A stretch of 64,000 bases of DNA from contig NZ_VCQT01000008.1 in the NCBI RefSeq assembly GCF_005938655.1, forward strand, positions 1-64,000, given 5' to 3'. Below are positions 11,059 to 19,978 of this stretch, piece by piece. The stretch is from Alloalcanivorax gelatiniphagus. Lineage in GTDB: Bacteria > Pseudomonadota > Gammaproteobacteria > Pseudomonadales > Alcanivoracaceae. Under the pieces are notes generated by a model. That model did not search any database. It had not been told where the DNA came from and worked only from the letters and a program-made list of their open reading frames with translations. The position numbers were made by a program, and so were the translations under genes. Within the stretch, counting starts at the first letter, position 1, and each line of letters opens with the position of its first letter.

Positions 11059-11175
11059 ATGAAAGTTCAGGCTTCTGTGAAGAAGATCTGCCGCAACTGC
11101 AAGGTGATCCGTCGTAAGGGTCGCGTCATGGTGATCTGCAGTGCCGAACCCCGGCACAAGCAGCGCCAGGGCTAA
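11059..11175 (+). CDS. rpmJ: 50S ribosomal protein L36 (zinc-binding type)
   Basis: 38 residues beginning [15 protein letters not shown]. The four zinc ligands C11, C14, C27 and H33 are all present, so this is the C-plus form rather than the zinc-free paralog. GAGG at 11047-11050 precedes the ATG. It closes the spc part of the superoperon, as in E. coli. Confidence 0.97.
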   Translation: MKVQASVKKICRNCKVIRRKGRVMVICSAEPRHKQRQG

Positions 11176-11212
11176 GGCTCTGTCGGGGCAGAACTTCTTT
11201 CCTTGGATTTGG

Positions 11213-11241
11213 TTGAAATTCAGTCGGTGTGACGCTAGACT
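11213..11241 (+). promoter_or_regulatory. Probable internal promoter for the alpha operon
   Basis: TTGAAA (11213-11218), 17-bp spacer, TAGACT (11236-11241): close to the sigma-70 consensus and lying in the 124-base rpmJ-rpsM gap. Predicted start near 11248 leaves a ~50-nt leader with a CGCC/GGCG hairpin, the position where E. coli has its S4-binding translational operator. No sequence match to that pseudoknot was seen. Confidence 0.65.
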
Positions 11242-11299
11242 CTTCCGCCTTTCGGCGCCAGAGCCTGGCACCACCGCGTTGTGAATCGGAGATATTCGG

Positions 11300-11656
11300 A
11301 TGGCCCGTATTGCAGGCGTTAACATCCCGGACAACAAGCATACGGTGATTTCCCTCACCTATATTTTCGGGATCGGCCGCACCCGTGCTCGCAGCATCTG
11401 CGAGCAGACCGGCATCGACCCGACGGCCAAGGTTCGTGATCTGTCCGGCGACCAGCTGGACGCGATCCGGGCCGAAGTGGCCAAGGTTTCCACGGAAGGC
11501 GATCTGCGCCGGGAAATCAACATGAACATCAAGCGCTTGATGGATCTCGGCTGCAACCGTGGCATCCGTCATCGCCGCAGCCTGCCCCTGCGCGGGCAGC
11601 GCACGAAAACCAATGCCCGGACCCGTAAGGGCCCGCGGAAACCGATCCGCAAGTAA
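11300..11656 (+). CDS. rpsM: 30S ribosomal protein S13
   Basis: 118 residues. Head protein contacting the P-site tRNA and 50S bridges. [30 protein letters not shown] and the C-terminal [25 protein letters not shown] identify it. GGAG (11287-11290) precedes the ATG. Confidence 0.98.
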   Translation: MARIAGVNIPDNKHTVISLTYIFGIGRTRARSICEQTGIDPTAKVRDLSGDQLDAIRAEVAKVSTEGDLRREINMNIKRLMDLGCNRGIRHRRSLPLRGQRTKTNARTRKGPRKPIRK

Positions 11657-11678
11657 GTCCTGATTTGGATTGAGCAAC

Positions 11679-12077
11679 ATGGCTAAAGCGAAAAGAGACA
11701 GTGGCGCACGTCGGAAGAAGGTAACGCGGACCGTTGCGGACGGTATCGCGCACGTACACGCTTCTTTCAACAACACCATCATTACCATCACCGACCGTCA
11801 GGGCAACGCGCTGTCCTGGGCGACCTCCGGTGGTGCGGGCTTCCGTGGTTCACGTAAGAGCACCCCGTTCGCGGCACAGGTAGCCGCCGAGAACGCGGGC
11901 AACGCCGCCAAGGACTATGGCCTGAAGAACCTGGAAGTGCGCGTGAAGGGCCCCGGCCCGGGCCGCGAGTCCTCTATTCGCGCCCTCAATGCCTGTGGCT
12001 ACAAAATCACCCACATCCAGGACGTGACGCCGATTCCGCACAACGGCTGTCGTCCGCCCAAGAAGCGCCGCGTGTAA
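11679..12077 (+). CDS. rpsK: 30S ribosomal protein S11
   Basis: 132 residues. Platform protein near the E site and the mRNA exit. Conserved [25 protein letters not shown] and [18 protein letters not shown]. An in-frame TTG at 11670 is open, but ATG 11679 matches the family start MAKAKR. Confidence 0.97.
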   Translation: MAKAKRDSGARRKKVTRTVADGIAHVHASFNNTIITITDRQGNALSWATSGGAGFRGSRKSTPFAAQVAAENAGNAAKDYGLKNLEVRVKGPGPGRESSIRALNACGYKITHIQDVTPIPHNGCRPPKKRRV

Positions 12078-12093
12078 CGGGAGTTAGAGCAAG

Positions 12094-12720
12094 ATGGCAA
12101 GATACATCGGTCCCAAATGCAAGCTTTCCCGTCGTGAAGGCACTGACCTGTTCCTGAAGAGCGGCATTCGTCCGCTCGACTCGAAGTGCAAGGCGGAACA
12201 GCCCCCGGGCCAGGCCGCCGGTGGCCGTCGCCCCGGTCGTCTGTCCGATTACGGCGTGCAGCTTCGTGAAAAGCAAAAAGTTCGTCGTATGTACGGCGTT
12301 CTGGAGAAGCAGTTCCGCAGCTACTACAAGAAAGCCGCGCGTTCCCGTGGCGCCACCGGCGAGGTGCTGCTGCAGCTGCTGGAAGGTCGCCTGGACAACG
12401 TGGTTTACCGCCTTGGTTTCGGCGCCACCCGCTCCGAAGCCCGTCAGCTGGTGGCCCACCGCGCCATTCTGGTTAACGGTCAGAGCGTGAACATCGCCTC
12501 TTATCAGGTAGCGCCCGGTGACGTGGTCAGCGTGCGTGAGAAGTCCAAGAACCAGCTGCGCGTGAAGAACGCCATGGAGCTGGCTCAGCAACGCGGCTTC
12601 CCGACCTGGGTGGAAGTGGACGAGAAGAAGCTGGAGGGCACGTTCAAAGCCCGTCCGGAACGGATCGATCTGCCGGCCGAGATCAACGAAAACCTGATCG
12701 TCGAGCTGTACTCCAAGTAA
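12094..12720 (+). CDS. rpsD: 30S ribosomal protein S4
   Basis: 208 residues. A primary 16S rRNA binder, antitermination-associated, and in E. coli the alpha-operon repressor. N-terminal [21 protein letters not shown]; the S4 RNA-binding domain is [30 protein letters not shown] (about residues 97-126). Confidence 0.98.
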   Translation: MARYIGPKCKLSRREGTDLFLKSGIRPLDSKCKAEQPPGQAAGGRRPGRLSDYGVQLREKQKVRRMYGVLEKQFRSYYKKAARSRGATGEVLLQLLEGRLDNVVYRLGFGATRSEARQLVAHRAILVNGQSVNIASYQVAPGDVVSVREKSKNQLRVKNAMELAQQRGFPTWVEVDEKKLEGTFKARPERIDLPAEINENLIVELYSK

Positions 12721-12740
12721 CGACTGCCTGAGGGATCTCT

Positions 12741-13748
12741 ATGACCGCCGTGAACGAATTTCTCACGCCCCGCTCGATCGCGGTCAACGCGATCAGCGAG
12801 ACCCACGCCAAGGTCGTTCTGGAGCCTCTGGAGCGTGGTTTTGGCCACACTCTGGGCACCTCGCTGCGCCGCATTCTGCTGTCCAGCATGCCCGGGTGCG
12901 CGATCACCGAAGTGGAGATCGAAGGCGTACAGCACGAATACTCCTCCATCGATGGCGTTCAGGAAGATGTGATCAACATCCTCCTCAACCTCAAGGGCGT
13001 TGCCCTGAAGATGGACGATCGTGAAGAAGCTACCCTGGAGCTGGTGAAGAAAGGTCCGGGCGATGTTACCGCTGACGACATCCAGCGCGATCACAGCGTG
13101 GAAATCGTCAATCCGGAGCATCTGATCTGCACCATCACCGGTGACACCGAGCTGCGCGTGCGCATGAAAGTGCGCAAGGGCCGTGGCTACGAAGCCGCCG
13201 ACAGCCGTCAGAACGATGACGACGAGACCCGTGGCATCGGCCGCCTGCAGCTGGACGCCAGCTACAGCCCGGTACGCCGCGTGGCCTATGTGGTGGAAGC
13301 GGCCCGGGTGGAGCAGCGCACCGATCTGGACAAGCTGGTGATCGATCTGGAAACCGACGGCACCATTGACCCGGAAGAGGCGATCCGTCGCGCGGCGACC
13401 ATCCTTCAGCAGCAGATCGCGGTGTTTGTCGATCTGGAGCAGGATTCCAAGCCGGAACCGAAGCAGGAACGTGAGGAAATCGATCCGATTCTGCTGCGCC
13501 CGGTGGACGATCTGGAACTGACCGTTCGCTCCGCCAACTGTCTGAAGGCGGAGAACATCTACTATATCGGTGATCTGGTACAGCGTACCGAGGTGGAACT
13601 TCTGAAGACGCCCAACCTGGGCAAGAAGTCTCTCACCGAGATCAAGGACGTGTTGGCCTCCAAAGGCCTGTCGCTGGGCATGCGCCTGGAAAACTGGCCG
13701 CCGGTCAGCCTCCGGGACGATGACCGGCTAAACACCAAGTTGCGTTAA
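12741..13748 (+). CDS. rpoA: DNA-directed RNA polymerase subunit alpha
   Basis: 335 residues. The N-terminal assembly domain ([41 protein letters not shown]) dimerises and nucleates beta and beta'. The C-terminal domain ([14 protein letters not shown]...[19 protein letters not shown]) binds UP elements and activators; its VRSANC arginine corresponds to the E. coli UP-element contact. The tail after ENWPP is a few residues longer than in E. coli. Confidence 0.98.
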   Translation: MTAVNEFLTPRSIAVNAISETHAKVVLEPLERGFGHTLGTSLRRILLSSMPGCAITEVEIEGVQHEYSSIDGVQEDVINILLNLKGVALKMDDREEATLELVKKGPGDVTADDIQRDHSVEIVNPEHLICTITGDTELRVRMKVRKGRGYEAADSRQNDDDETRGIGRLQLDASYSPVRRVAYVVEAARVEQRTDLDKLVIDLETDGTIDPEEAIRRAATILQQQIAVFVDLEQDSKPEPKQEREEIDPILLRPVDDLELTVRSANCLKAENIYYIGDLVQRTEVELLKTPNLGKKSLTEIKDVLASKGLSLGMRLENWPPVSLRDDDRLNTKLR

Positions 13749-13768
13749 TCGATTTTAGGAACAGAACC

Positions 13769-14152
13769 ATGCGCCATCGCAAGAGCGGCAGAAAACTGAA
13801 TCGGAACAGCTCACACCGTCAGGCCATGTTCCGCAACATGGCGGTGTCGCTGTTTGAACACGAAGCGATCAAGACCACCCTCCCCAAAGCCAAGGAGCTG
13901 CGTCGGGTGGCTGAGCCCCTGATCACCCTGGCCAAGGAAGACTCCGTGGCGAACCGCCGTCTGGCGTTTGACCGTACCCGGTCCAAGGAGATGGTCGGCA
14001 AGCTCTTCAACGAGCTGGGCCCGCGCTACAAAGAGCGTCCCGGTGGCTACCTGCGGATCCTGAAAATGGGTTTCCGCGCTGGCGACAACGCGCCCATGGC
14101 GTACGTTGAGCTGGTGGATCGCCCGGAAGGCGAGGCCGTCGAAGCCGAATAA
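13769..14152 (+). CDS. rplQ: 50S ribosomal protein L17
   Basis: 127 residues. Large-subunit protein near the exit tunnel. [28 protein letters not shown] at the N-terminus and [27 protein letters not shown] are diagnostic. Last gene of the superoperon, followed by a strong terminator. Confidence 0.97.
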   Translation: MRHRKSGRKLNRNSSHRQAMFRNMAVSLFEHEAIKTTLPKAKELRRVAEPLITLAKEDSVANRRLAFDRTRSKEMVGKLFNELGPRYKERPGGYLRILKMGFRAGDNAPMAYVELVDRPEGEAVEAE

Positions 14153-14181
14153 GCCCGCCGGCCGTTCGCGGCCGCGAGCTG

Positions 14182-14224
14182 AAACAAAACCCCCGCCCCG
14201 GAAACGGCGCGGGGGTTTTGTTTT
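14182..14224. terminator. Strong bidirectional terminator after rplQ
   Basis: A perfect 15-bp stem (14182-14196 with 14209-14223) whose left arm is A-rich and whose right arm ends in TTTTGTTTT. It ends the ribosomal superoperon and would also stop leftward transcription arriving from the ahp side. Confidence 0.93.
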
Positions 14225-14249
14225 GCCCGGCATTCCCAGGCCCAGATCC

Positions 14250-14318
14250 GTAGGAGCGACTTCAGTCGCGATTGATCGGTCGACTGTCGCCTTTGATCGC
14301 GACTGAAGTCGCTCCTAC
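14250..14318. repeat. REP element pair (inverted 23-bp copies)
   Basis: GTAGGAGCGACTTCAGTCGC starts at 14250 and continues three bases; its exact 23-bp reverse complement lies at 14296-14318, separated by 23 bases. Each copy is itself palindromic at its core (GCGACTTCAGTCGC). Related copies are at 34776-34840 and 45193-45215. This matches repetitive extragenic palindromes, usually spread by RAYT transposases; no RAYT gene is in the window. Confidence 0.85.
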
Positions 14319-14369
14319 AAGTCGCTGCTACAGCTGGCCCAAAAGCCGTGCCGGATATCCCGCGGACAC

Positions 14370-14406
14370 AAAAAAGCCCGACCCACTGGCGTGGGCCGGG
14401 CTTTTT
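14370..14406 (-). terminator. Terminator for the ahpF transcript
   Basis: A GCCCG-A-CCCAC arm pairs with GTGGG-C-CGGGC around a TGGC loop, flanked by A6 on the left and T5 on the right. On the minus strand this is a hairpin followed by a T run, placed 15 bases beyond the ahpF stop. It may also act in the plus direction. Confidence 0.85.
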
Positions 14407-14420
14407 ATTGCCGGTGCGGA

Positions 14421-15995
14421 TCAGGCCGCGTCGGTGCTCACCGAATGGCGGATCAGGTGGTCGAAGGCGCTCAGCGCCGCCTTGGCCCCTTCACCCACCG
14501 CGATCACGATCTGCTTGTAGGGCACCGTGGTCACGTCGCCGGCGGCGAACACACCGGGTACCGAGGTTTCGCCGCGCCCGTCGACGATGATTTCGCCGTG
14601 GGGGGAGAGCTCCACGCTGCCTTTCAGCCAGTCGGTATTGGGCAGCAGGCCGATCTGCACGAACACGCCAGCCAGCGTCACACGGTGCTCTTCGTCGGTT
14701 TTCCGGTCTTTGTACACCAGGCCGTTCACGCGGCCGTTTTCGCCGGTGATTTCAGTGGTCTGGGCACTCACCAGCACGGTCACGTTGGGCAGGCTGTGCA
14801 GCTTCTTCTGCAGCACCGCGTCGGCGCGTAGCTTGTCGTCGAATTCCAGCAGGGTCACGTGCTTGACCACGCCGGCCAGGTCGATGGCCGCTTCCACGCC
14901 GGAGTTGCCGCCGCCGATCACCGCCACGTCCTTGCCCTTGAACAGGGGGCCGTCGCAGTGCGGGCAGTAGGCCACGCCCTTGCCCTGGTAGTCCGCTTCG
15001 CCGGGCACGTTGATCTTGCGCCAGCGGGCGCCGGTGGCCAGCACCAGGGTCTTGGACTTGAGGCTGGCGCCGGAGGCGAACCGTACCTCATGCAGGCCGC
15101 CCTCGGAGGTGGCCGGAATCAGCTTTTCGGCGCGCTGCAGGTTCATGATGTCCACCTCGTAGCTGCGCACATGGCTTTCCAGTGCGGCGGCCAGCTTGGG
15201 ACCTTCGGTTTCCTGTACCGAGATAAAGTTCTCGATGGCGTTGGTGTCCAGTACCTGGCCACCGAAGCGCTCCGCCGCCACGCCGGTGCGGATGCCCTTA
15301 CGGGCCGCGTAGATGGCGCTGGCCGCGCCGGCCGGGCCGCCGCCGACCACCAGAACGTCAAAGGCTTCCTTGGCGTTCAGCTTCTCGGCGTCACGCTCGG
15401 CGGCGCCGGTGTCCAGCTTGGCGATGATTTCCTCCAGTTCCATGCGGCCCTGGCCGAACGGTTCGCCGTTCAGGAACACGCTGGGTACCGCCATCACTTC
15501 GCGGTCTTCCACTTCGTCCTGGAACAGGGCGCCGTCGATGGCCACGTGCTGAATGTTCGGATTCAGCACCGCCATCAGGTTGAGCGCCTGGACCACGTCC
15601 GGGCAGTTCTGACAGGACAGGGAAAAGTAGGTCTCGAACCGGAAGTCGCCGTCCAGCGCCTTCACCTGCTCGATGACTTCGTCGCTGGCCTTGGGCGGGT
15701 GGCCGCCAACCTGCAGCAGCGCCAGTACCAGCGACGTGAATTCGTGCCCCATGGGGATGCCGGCGAAACGCAGGCTGATGTCGCCATCGATACGATTCAG
15801 GCTGAAGGAAGGCTTACGGGCGTCGTCGCCGTCCTCGCGCAGGCTGATCTTATCGGACATGCCTTCGATTTCCTGCAGCAGCTCCGACAGTTCCCTGGAT
15901 TTGTCGCCATCGTCCAGGGACGCCACCATTTCAAACGGTTGCGTGATGCGCTCCATGTAGGATTGCAATTGGGTTTTCAGATTGGCGTCCAGCAT
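14421..15995 (-). CDS. ahpF: Alkyl hydroperoxide reductase subunit F
   Basis: 524 residues, start [17 protein letters not shown] as in E. coli AhpF (about 521); the frame is open upstream but has no homology there. NADH-dependent flavoprotein that re-reduces AhpC. An N-terminal glutaredoxin-like domain with CQNC (about C128/C131) is followed by FAD binding ([17 protein letters not shown]), the thioredoxin-reductase-type CPHC and a second nucleotide site ([17 protein letters not shown]). Downstream of ahpC on the same strand, as expected for the operon, with a strong hairpin between them. Confidence 0.97.
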   Translation of the reverse strand: MLDANLKTQLQSYMERITQPFEMVASLDDGDKSRELSELLQEIEGMSDKISLREDGDDARKPSFSLNRIDGDISLRFAGIPMGHEFTSLVLALLQVGGHPPKASDEVIEQVKALDGDFRFETYFSLSCQNCPDVVQALNLMAVLNPNIQHVAIDGALFQDEVEDREVMAVPSVFLNGEPFGQGRMELEEIIAKLDTGAAERDAEKLNAKEAFDVLVVGGGPAGAASAIYAARKGIRTGVAAERFGGQVLDTNAIENFISVQETEGPKLAAALESHVRSYEVDIMNLQRAEKLIPATSEGGLHEVRFASGASLKSKTLVLATGARWRKINVPGEADYQGKGVAYCPHCDGPLFKGKDVAVIGGGNSGVEAAIDLAGVVKHVTLLEFDDKLRADAVLQKKLHSLPNVTVLVSAQTTEITGENGRVNGLVYKDRKTDEEHRVTLAGVFVQIGLLPNTDWLKGSVELSPHGEIIVDGRGETSVPGVFAAGDVTTVPYKQIVIAVGEGAKAALSAFDHLIRHSVSTDAA

Positions 15996-16036
15996 GCCGG
16001 TCTCCATGAGCAAATAAGGAAAGGGTAGGGGGGGGA

Positions 16037-16059
16037 GGCCCGGGCAGGGTGCCCGGGCC
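16037..16059 (-). promoter_or_regulatory. GC-rich hairpin between ahpC and ahpF
   Basis: A perfect 9-bp stem, GGCCCGGGC with GCCCGGGCC around a 5-base loop, lies 24 bases after the ahpC stop. There is no T run on the minus strand, so it is better read as a pause, processing or mRNA-stability element that could keep ahpC mRNA more abundant than ahpF. Confidence 0.55.
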
Positions 16060-16083
16060 GGGATCTCACCGGTTAAGGCGTGA

Positions 16084-16647
16084 TCAGATCTTGCCAACCA
16101 GATCCAGGGACGGTGCCAGGGTTTCTTCGCCTTCTTTCCACTTGGCGGGGCACACTTCGCCCGGATGGGCGCGCACGTACTGTGCGGCTTTCACTTTGCG
16201 CAGCAGATCGGAGGCGTCACGGCCGATGCCTTCGGCGGTGATTTCCAGAGCCTGGATTACGCCGTCGGGATCGACGATGTAGGTGCCACGGTTGGCCAGG
16301 CCTTCGTCTTCACGCAGCACTTCGAAGTTACGGCTGATGGCGGCGGTGGGGTCGCCGATCATGGTGTACTTGATCTTGCCGATGGTTTCGGAGCTGTCGT
16401 GCCACGCTTTGTGGGTGAAGTGGGTGTCGGTGGAAACGGAGTAGATCTCCACGCCCATCTTCTGGAACTCTTCGTAGTGGTCCGCCACGTCACCCAGTTC
16501 GGTGGGGCACACGAAGGTGAAGTCGGCCGGATAGAAGAAGAACACCGCCCAGTTGCCTTTTACATCGGCGTCGGTGACTTCGATGAATTTGCCATCCTTG
16601 AACGCCTGGGCCTTGAACGGTTTGATCTCGGTGTTGATTACAGACAT
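16084..16647 (-). CDS. ahpC: Alkyl hydroperoxide reductase subunit C (2-Cys peroxiredoxin)
   Basis: 187 residues, the same length as E. coli AhpC. Peroxidatic Cys47 lies in FTFVCPTE and resolving Cys166 in GEVCPAKW, so the enzyme is a typical 2-Cys peroxiredoxin that reduces H2O2, organic hydroperoxides and peroxynitrite with AhpF. GGAG lies in the 5' region (AGAGGAGCTTT before the start). The leader carries an 8-bp palindrome and an OxyR-like spacing. Confidence 0.98.
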   Translation of the reverse strand: MSVINTEIKPFKAQAFKDGKFIEVTDADVKGNWAVFFFYPADFTFVCPTELGDVADHYEEFQKMGVEIYSVSTDTHFTHKAWHDSSETIGKIKYTMIGDPTAAISRNFEVLREDEGLANRGTYIVDPDGVIQALEITAEGIGRDASDLLRKVKAAQYVRAHPGEVCPAKWKEGEETLAPSLDLVGKI

Positions 16648-16682
16648 GTCTTAAAGCTCCTCTGTTTCAGAGTGGTCAACGT

Positions 16683-16705
16683 GACACCCTCTAAGATAGG
16701 GTGTC
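16683..16705. promoter_or_regulatory. Palindrome in the ahpC 5' region
   Basis: GACACCCT (16683-16690) and AGGGTGTC (16698-16705) are perfect inverted arms seven bases apart, 36 bases upstream of the ahpC start. It may be an mRNA leader hairpin or a repressor operator. Farther upstream (about 16721-16757, minus strand) are two 15-bp half-sites seven bases apart that loosely fit the OxyR pattern ATAG-N7-CTAT; that match is weak. Confidence 0.45.
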
Positions 16706-16771
16706 GGGTGTGATATTAATAATGAATTGCGGAAATAATCATGATTGGCTTCTCCTATGGGCGGATTGGCC

Positions 16772-16972
16772 TCAGTTTTCCTCCTCCCTGGCGCGCAGGG
16801 CGGCCTCCGCCTCGCGCATCCAGTCGTCGCCCAGCTGCTGCTGGACATAGTCACGGATGAATTGTCGGACCTTCTGGGACGGGGTAACGTCTTCCCGAGC
16901 ACACAGCTGCTCGAACACGGCCTTCTTGCGCGGGTCGATCAGCAGGGTCAGGCGGGCGGTGCGTTTTTCCAC
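16772..16972 (-). CDS. Ribbon-helix-helix (CopG-like) transcriptional regulator
   Basis: 66 residues with GTG start behind GGAGG. The N-terminal beta strand RTARLTLLIDPRKKAVFEQLCAREDVTPSQKVRQFIRDYVQQQLG has the strand-helix-helix pattern of small dimeric repressors; the rest is an acidic helical tail (MREAEAALRAREEEN). It is divergent from the SulP transporter, with a perfect palindrome in the gap that is a good autoregulatory operator. No toxin partner gene is adjacent, so a toxin-antitoxin role is not supported. Confidence 0.8.
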   Translation of the reverse strand: MEKRTARLTLLIDPRKKAVFEQLCAREDVTPSQKVRQFIRDYVQQQLGDDWMREAEAALRAREEEN

Positions 16973-17001
16973 GGTGCCTCCGGGGGATGGTCCTGGAAGA
17001 G

Positions 17002-17022
17002 TATGTTAATTTGGTTAACATA
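17002..17022. promoter_or_regulatory. Probable operator of the RHH regulator
   Basis: TATGTTAA and TTAACATA are perfect 8-bp arms around TTTGG, 30 bases upstream of the RHH start. It sits in the AT-rich gap between divergent genes and could control both. A TATAAT at 17043-17048 on the plus strand might be the -10 box of the transporter promoter. Confidence 0.6.
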
Positions 17023-17085
17023 TGATTTGAGTTTGATTCCAATATAATGGCCACCAATCTTTTTTCAACCGGGCCGGGGCCTTCC

Positions 17086-18798
17086 ATGTCGCATCGCTCG
17101 CATCTGTTTTCGCTGCGTCCCGCTCACGCGTTGCGCGAGAGCCTTTCCGAGGGCTATGACGCGCGCCGCCTGGGCCGGGACCTGACCGCCGGCCTCACCG
17201 TCGGTCTGATCGCCATCCCGCTGTCCATGGCCCTGGCCATCGCCAGTGGCGTGGCGCCGCAGTACGGTCTCTACACGGCGATCATCGGCGGCTTCCTGAT
17301 CGCGCTGCTGGGCGGCTCCCGCTACAGCATCTCCGGGCCCACCGCCGCCTTCGTGGTGATCCTCTATCCGGTGGCCCAGAACCACGGCCTCACCGGCCTG
17401 CTGCTGGCCACCATGATGGCCGGCGTACTGCTGGTGGCCATGGCGGTGCTGCGCCTGGGCCGGCTGATCGAGTACATCCCGCCGCCGGTGACCCTGGGCT
17501 TCACCGCCGGCATCGCGGTGGTGATCGCCACGCTGCAGATCAAGGACTTTCTCGGCTTGCCGCTGGAGGCGCTGCCGGCGTCCTTTCCGGCCAAGCTGGC
17601 GGCGCTGGTCACGGCGCTGCCGGCGCTGCACCCGGCCAGCCTGACGGTGGCGGTGGCGACCCTGGCCACCCTGTTGATCTGGCCGCGGCTGAAAACCCCG
17701 CTGCCGCCGCACCTGCCGGCGGTGCTGGTGGGGGCCTTGCTGGCGCTGTGGTTCAACCACCACGGTGCCCAGGTGCCGACCATCGCGTCCCGCTTCCACT
17801 ATGTGCTGGACAACGGGCTCAGCGGCCAGGGTATTCCGCCGGTGCTGCCGGAGCTGGCCTGGCCCTGGGCCCGCCACGGCGAGACCCTGGCCTGGGGCGC
17901 GTTGTGGGAGATGGCGGTGAGCCTGGTACCCACCGCCTTCGCCATCGCCATGCTGGGGGCGATTGAATCGCTGCTGTGCGCGGTGGTGCTGGACGGCATG
18001 ACCGGCCGCCGTCACAGCGCCAACAGCGAGCTGTTGGGGCAGGGCATCGGCAATATGGTGGTGCCCCTGTTTGGCGGTATCACCGCCACCGCGGCCCTGG
18101 CCCGCTCCGCCGCCAACTACAAGGCCGGCGCCCAGAGTCCGGTGGCGGCCATGGTGCACGCCCTGGTGGTGCTGCTGGCGATGGTGGTGCTGGCCCGCTG
18201 GCTCGGTTATCTGCCGATGCCGGCCATGGCGGCGCTGCTGATGCTGGTGGCCTGGAACATGAGCGAGGCGCCCAAGGCGCTGAAGCTGGTGCGCCGGGCG
18301 CCGCTGAGCGACGTGCTGGTGTTCCTGACCTGCTTCGGGCTGACCGTGTTGGTGGACATGGTGGTGGCCATTACCGTGGGCGTGGTGTTGGCGGCACTGT
18401 TGTTCGTCCGGGAGATCGCCGCCATGACCCGGGTCGCCGATATCACCCGCTCGTCCCGGGTCAGCGACTATCAGCCGCCGGCGGATTGGGGCGTGTTCAA
18501 GATCAGCGGTGCGCTGTTCTTCGCCGCCGCCGACCGGGTGTTCGCGGAACTGGCGGAGCTGGCCGGGGAGCGGCGGGTGCTGGTGCTGTATATGGACGGC
18601 GTGCCGGTGATGGACGCCGGCGGTCTGGCGGCCCTGGAGGGTTTCCTGGCCCGTTGCGAGCAGGCCGGCACCCGGGTGCGAATCGCCGACCTTCAGTTCC
18701 AGCCGCTCAAGACCCTGGCCCGGGCCGGCGTGCTGCCGCGCGAGGGCGCCTGGTCCTTCCACTCGACGCTGGATGACGCCCTGCGGGCGCCGGCGTGA
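17086..18798 (+). CDS. dauA: SulP-family anion/C4-dicarboxylate transporter, DauA-like
   Basis: About 570 residues from ATG 17086. An upstream ATG at 17047 lacks a ribosome site and overlaps a TATAAT, so it is less likely. About ten to twelve membrane spans form the SulP core (AGLTVGLIAIPLSMALAIASGV; GGSRYSISGPTAAFVV; AMLGAIESLLCAVVLDGMTG; GGITATAALARSAANYKAG), followed by a cytoplasmic STAS domain (about 450-570) with DGVPVMDAGGLAALE. Strong resemblance to E. coli DauA, an aerobic succinate transporter; the substrate here is inferred. It is divergent from the RHH regulator. Confidence 0.88.
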   Translation: MSHRSHLFSLRPAHALRESLSEGYDARRLGRDLTAGLTVGLIAIPLSMALAIASGVAPQYGLYTAIIGGFLIALLGGSRYSISGPTAAFVVILYPVAQNHGLTGLLLATMMAGVLLVAMAVLRLGRLIEYIPPPVTLGFTAGIAVVIATLQIKDFLGLPLEALPASFPAKLAALVTALPALHPASLTVAVATLATLLIWPRLKTPLPPHLPAVLVGALLALWFNHHGAQVPTIASRFHYVLDNGLSGQGIPPVLPELAWPWARHGETLAWGALWEMAVSLVPTAFAIAMLGAIESLLCAVVLDGMTGRRHSANSELLGQGIGNMVVPLFGGITATAALARSAANYKAGAQSPVAAMVHALVVLLAMVVLARWLGYLPMPAMAALLMLVAWNMSEAPKALKLVRRAPLSDVLVFLTCFGLTVLVDMVVAITVGVVLAALLFVREIAAMTRVADITRSSRVSDYQPPADWGVFKISGALFFAAADRVFAELAELAGERRVLVLYMDGVPVMDAGGLAALEGFLARCEQAGTRVRIADLQFQPLKTLARAGVLPREGAWSFHSTLDDALRAPA

Positions 18799-18840
18799 GG
18801 CCCTGACTTTACGCGATTTTGCGATTGGGCCTCTTGTTTT
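18797..18840 (+). terminator. Terminator overlapping the dauA stop codon
   Basis: GAGGCCC (18797-18803), which includes bases of the TGA stop, pairs with GGGCCTC (18827-18833); an inner CGC/GCG pair closes part of the loop, and TTGTTTT follows. Confidence 0.6.
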
Positions 18841-18908
18841 CCTTCCGTGCCATCGGCATCACTAGGGGTACCCCATACCCCTTTTATCCATGCACGCAGG
18901 GAGAAACT

Positions 18909-19445
18909 ATGAGCGAAAAACAGCCTTTCCTGACCGATATAAAGACTCTCCGGGAGCGCGCCCGCAATCATATCGAGCAGGGCGCCGTCACCGCCGGCTA
19001 CGCCGCCGACCGGGAAACCGTGCTCAAGTTGCTCAACGAGGCGCTCGCCACCGAGATCGTCTGCACCCTGCGCTACAAGCGTCACTACTACATGGCGGAT
19101 GGTTTGAACGCGAAAATCGCCGCCGATGAATTCCTCGAGCATGCCCAGCAGGAGCAGCAACACGCGGACTGGCTGGCGGAGCGCATCGTGCAACTGGGCG
19201 GCGCCCCGAACTTCTCCCCGGAAGGCCTGCAGAGTCGCAGCCACGCCGAGTACGTGGAAGGCGAGACGCTCAAGGAGATGGTCAAGGAGGACCTGATCGC
19301 CGAACGGATCGCCATCGACAGCTACCGGGAGATCGCCACCTATCTGGGCGACAAGGACCCCACCACCCGCCGCATCATGGAAGAGATTCTCGCCCAGGAG
19401 GAAGAGCACGCCGACGACATGGCGGCCATTCTGGAAGCGCTTTGA
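18909..19445 (+). CDS. Ferritin-like (bacterioferritin-type) protein
   Basis: 178 residues. Four-helix ferritin-like fold with two metal-binding helix pairs: LLNEALATEIVCTLRYKRHYY and EFLEHAQQEQQHADWLAERI (E49, E82 and H85 are likely ligands), then EDLIAERIAIDSYREIA and MEEILAQEEEHADDM. It begins with a ~35-residue N-terminal extension that ordinary Bfr lacks. No obvious haem-binding methionine at the canonical place was checked. Iron storage or oxidation is the expected role, in keeping with the nearby ahp genes. Confidence 0.85.
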   Translation: MSEKQPFLTDIKTLRERARNHIEQGAVTAGYAADRETVLKLLNEALATEIVCTLRYKRHYYMADGLNAKIAADEFLEHAQQEQQHADWLAERIVQLGGAPNFSPEGLQSRSHAEYVEGETLKEMVKEDLIAERIAIDSYREIATYLGDKDPTTRRIMEEILAQEEEHADDMAAILEAL

Positions 19446-19492
19446 GCGGCGCCAAGCGATCCGACGACAGGGAAACAGTGGAGGAACGGCGA

Positions 19493-19978
19493 GTGAGCAA
19501 GCCCGAACGAGAGCGCCGCCACGGCAAGACCGTGGCGGGCATCCAGGTGCGCACCAATAAGGAGCGTGAACTGCAGCCCGAGGACGCCCAGCTGGACCGG
19601 CTGTGGGAGAAGTTCAACGACGAGCGGCTGGCCGACTCGATCCCCGACAAAGCGGCGGGATCGCCGGTCTACGGTGTCTATACGGAGTACGACAACGGCG
19701 CGGAGGGTGACTACAGCGTGCTGGCCGGCGTCGAGGTCACCGACGAAACCAAGGTGCCGGACGACTACGCCACCCTGACCCTGGAGGCCGGGGAATACCT
19801 GGTGTTTCGCGGGCAGGGCACGGGCACGGACGCGGCCATGGAGGTTTGGAGCCAGATCTGGCACCACTTCGAGGCGGACGATGCCCCGGAGCGGACCTTC
19901 CTGACCGATTATGAGGTGTACGAGGTCGACCGCGTCACCATCTATGTGGGTGTTAAAGAACAGGTGGGTGCCGAATAA
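19493..19978 (+). CDS. GyrI/AraC-type effector-binding domain protein
   Basis: 161 residues from GTG 19493, chosen because GAGGA (19481-19485) is well placed; an in-frame TTG at 19442 overlaps the upstream stop but lacks such a site. The pattern VYGVYTEYDNGAEGDYSVLAGVEV...LEAGEYLVFRGQG...VWSQIWHHF...TFLTDYEVYEVDRVTIYVGV is that of the integron-associated (Cass2-like) stand-alone effector-binding family, which binds small, often cationic molecules. No DNA-binding domain is present. The C-terminus lies in an 18-nt tandem array that runs through the stop codon. Confidence 0.78.
   Translation: MSKPERERRHGKTVAGIQVRTNKERELQPEDAQLDRLWEKFNDERLADSIPDKAAGSPVYGVYTEYDNGAEGDYSVLAGVEVTDETKVPDDYATLTLEAGEYLVFRGQGTGTDAAMEVWSQIWHHFEADDAPERTFLTDYEVYEVDRVTIYVGVKEQVGAE

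Noticed and set aside
16772-16972. Antitoxin of a toxin-antitoxin pair
   Set aside because: It is RHH-like, but no small toxin gene is next to it; the neighbour is a large transporter on the other strand.
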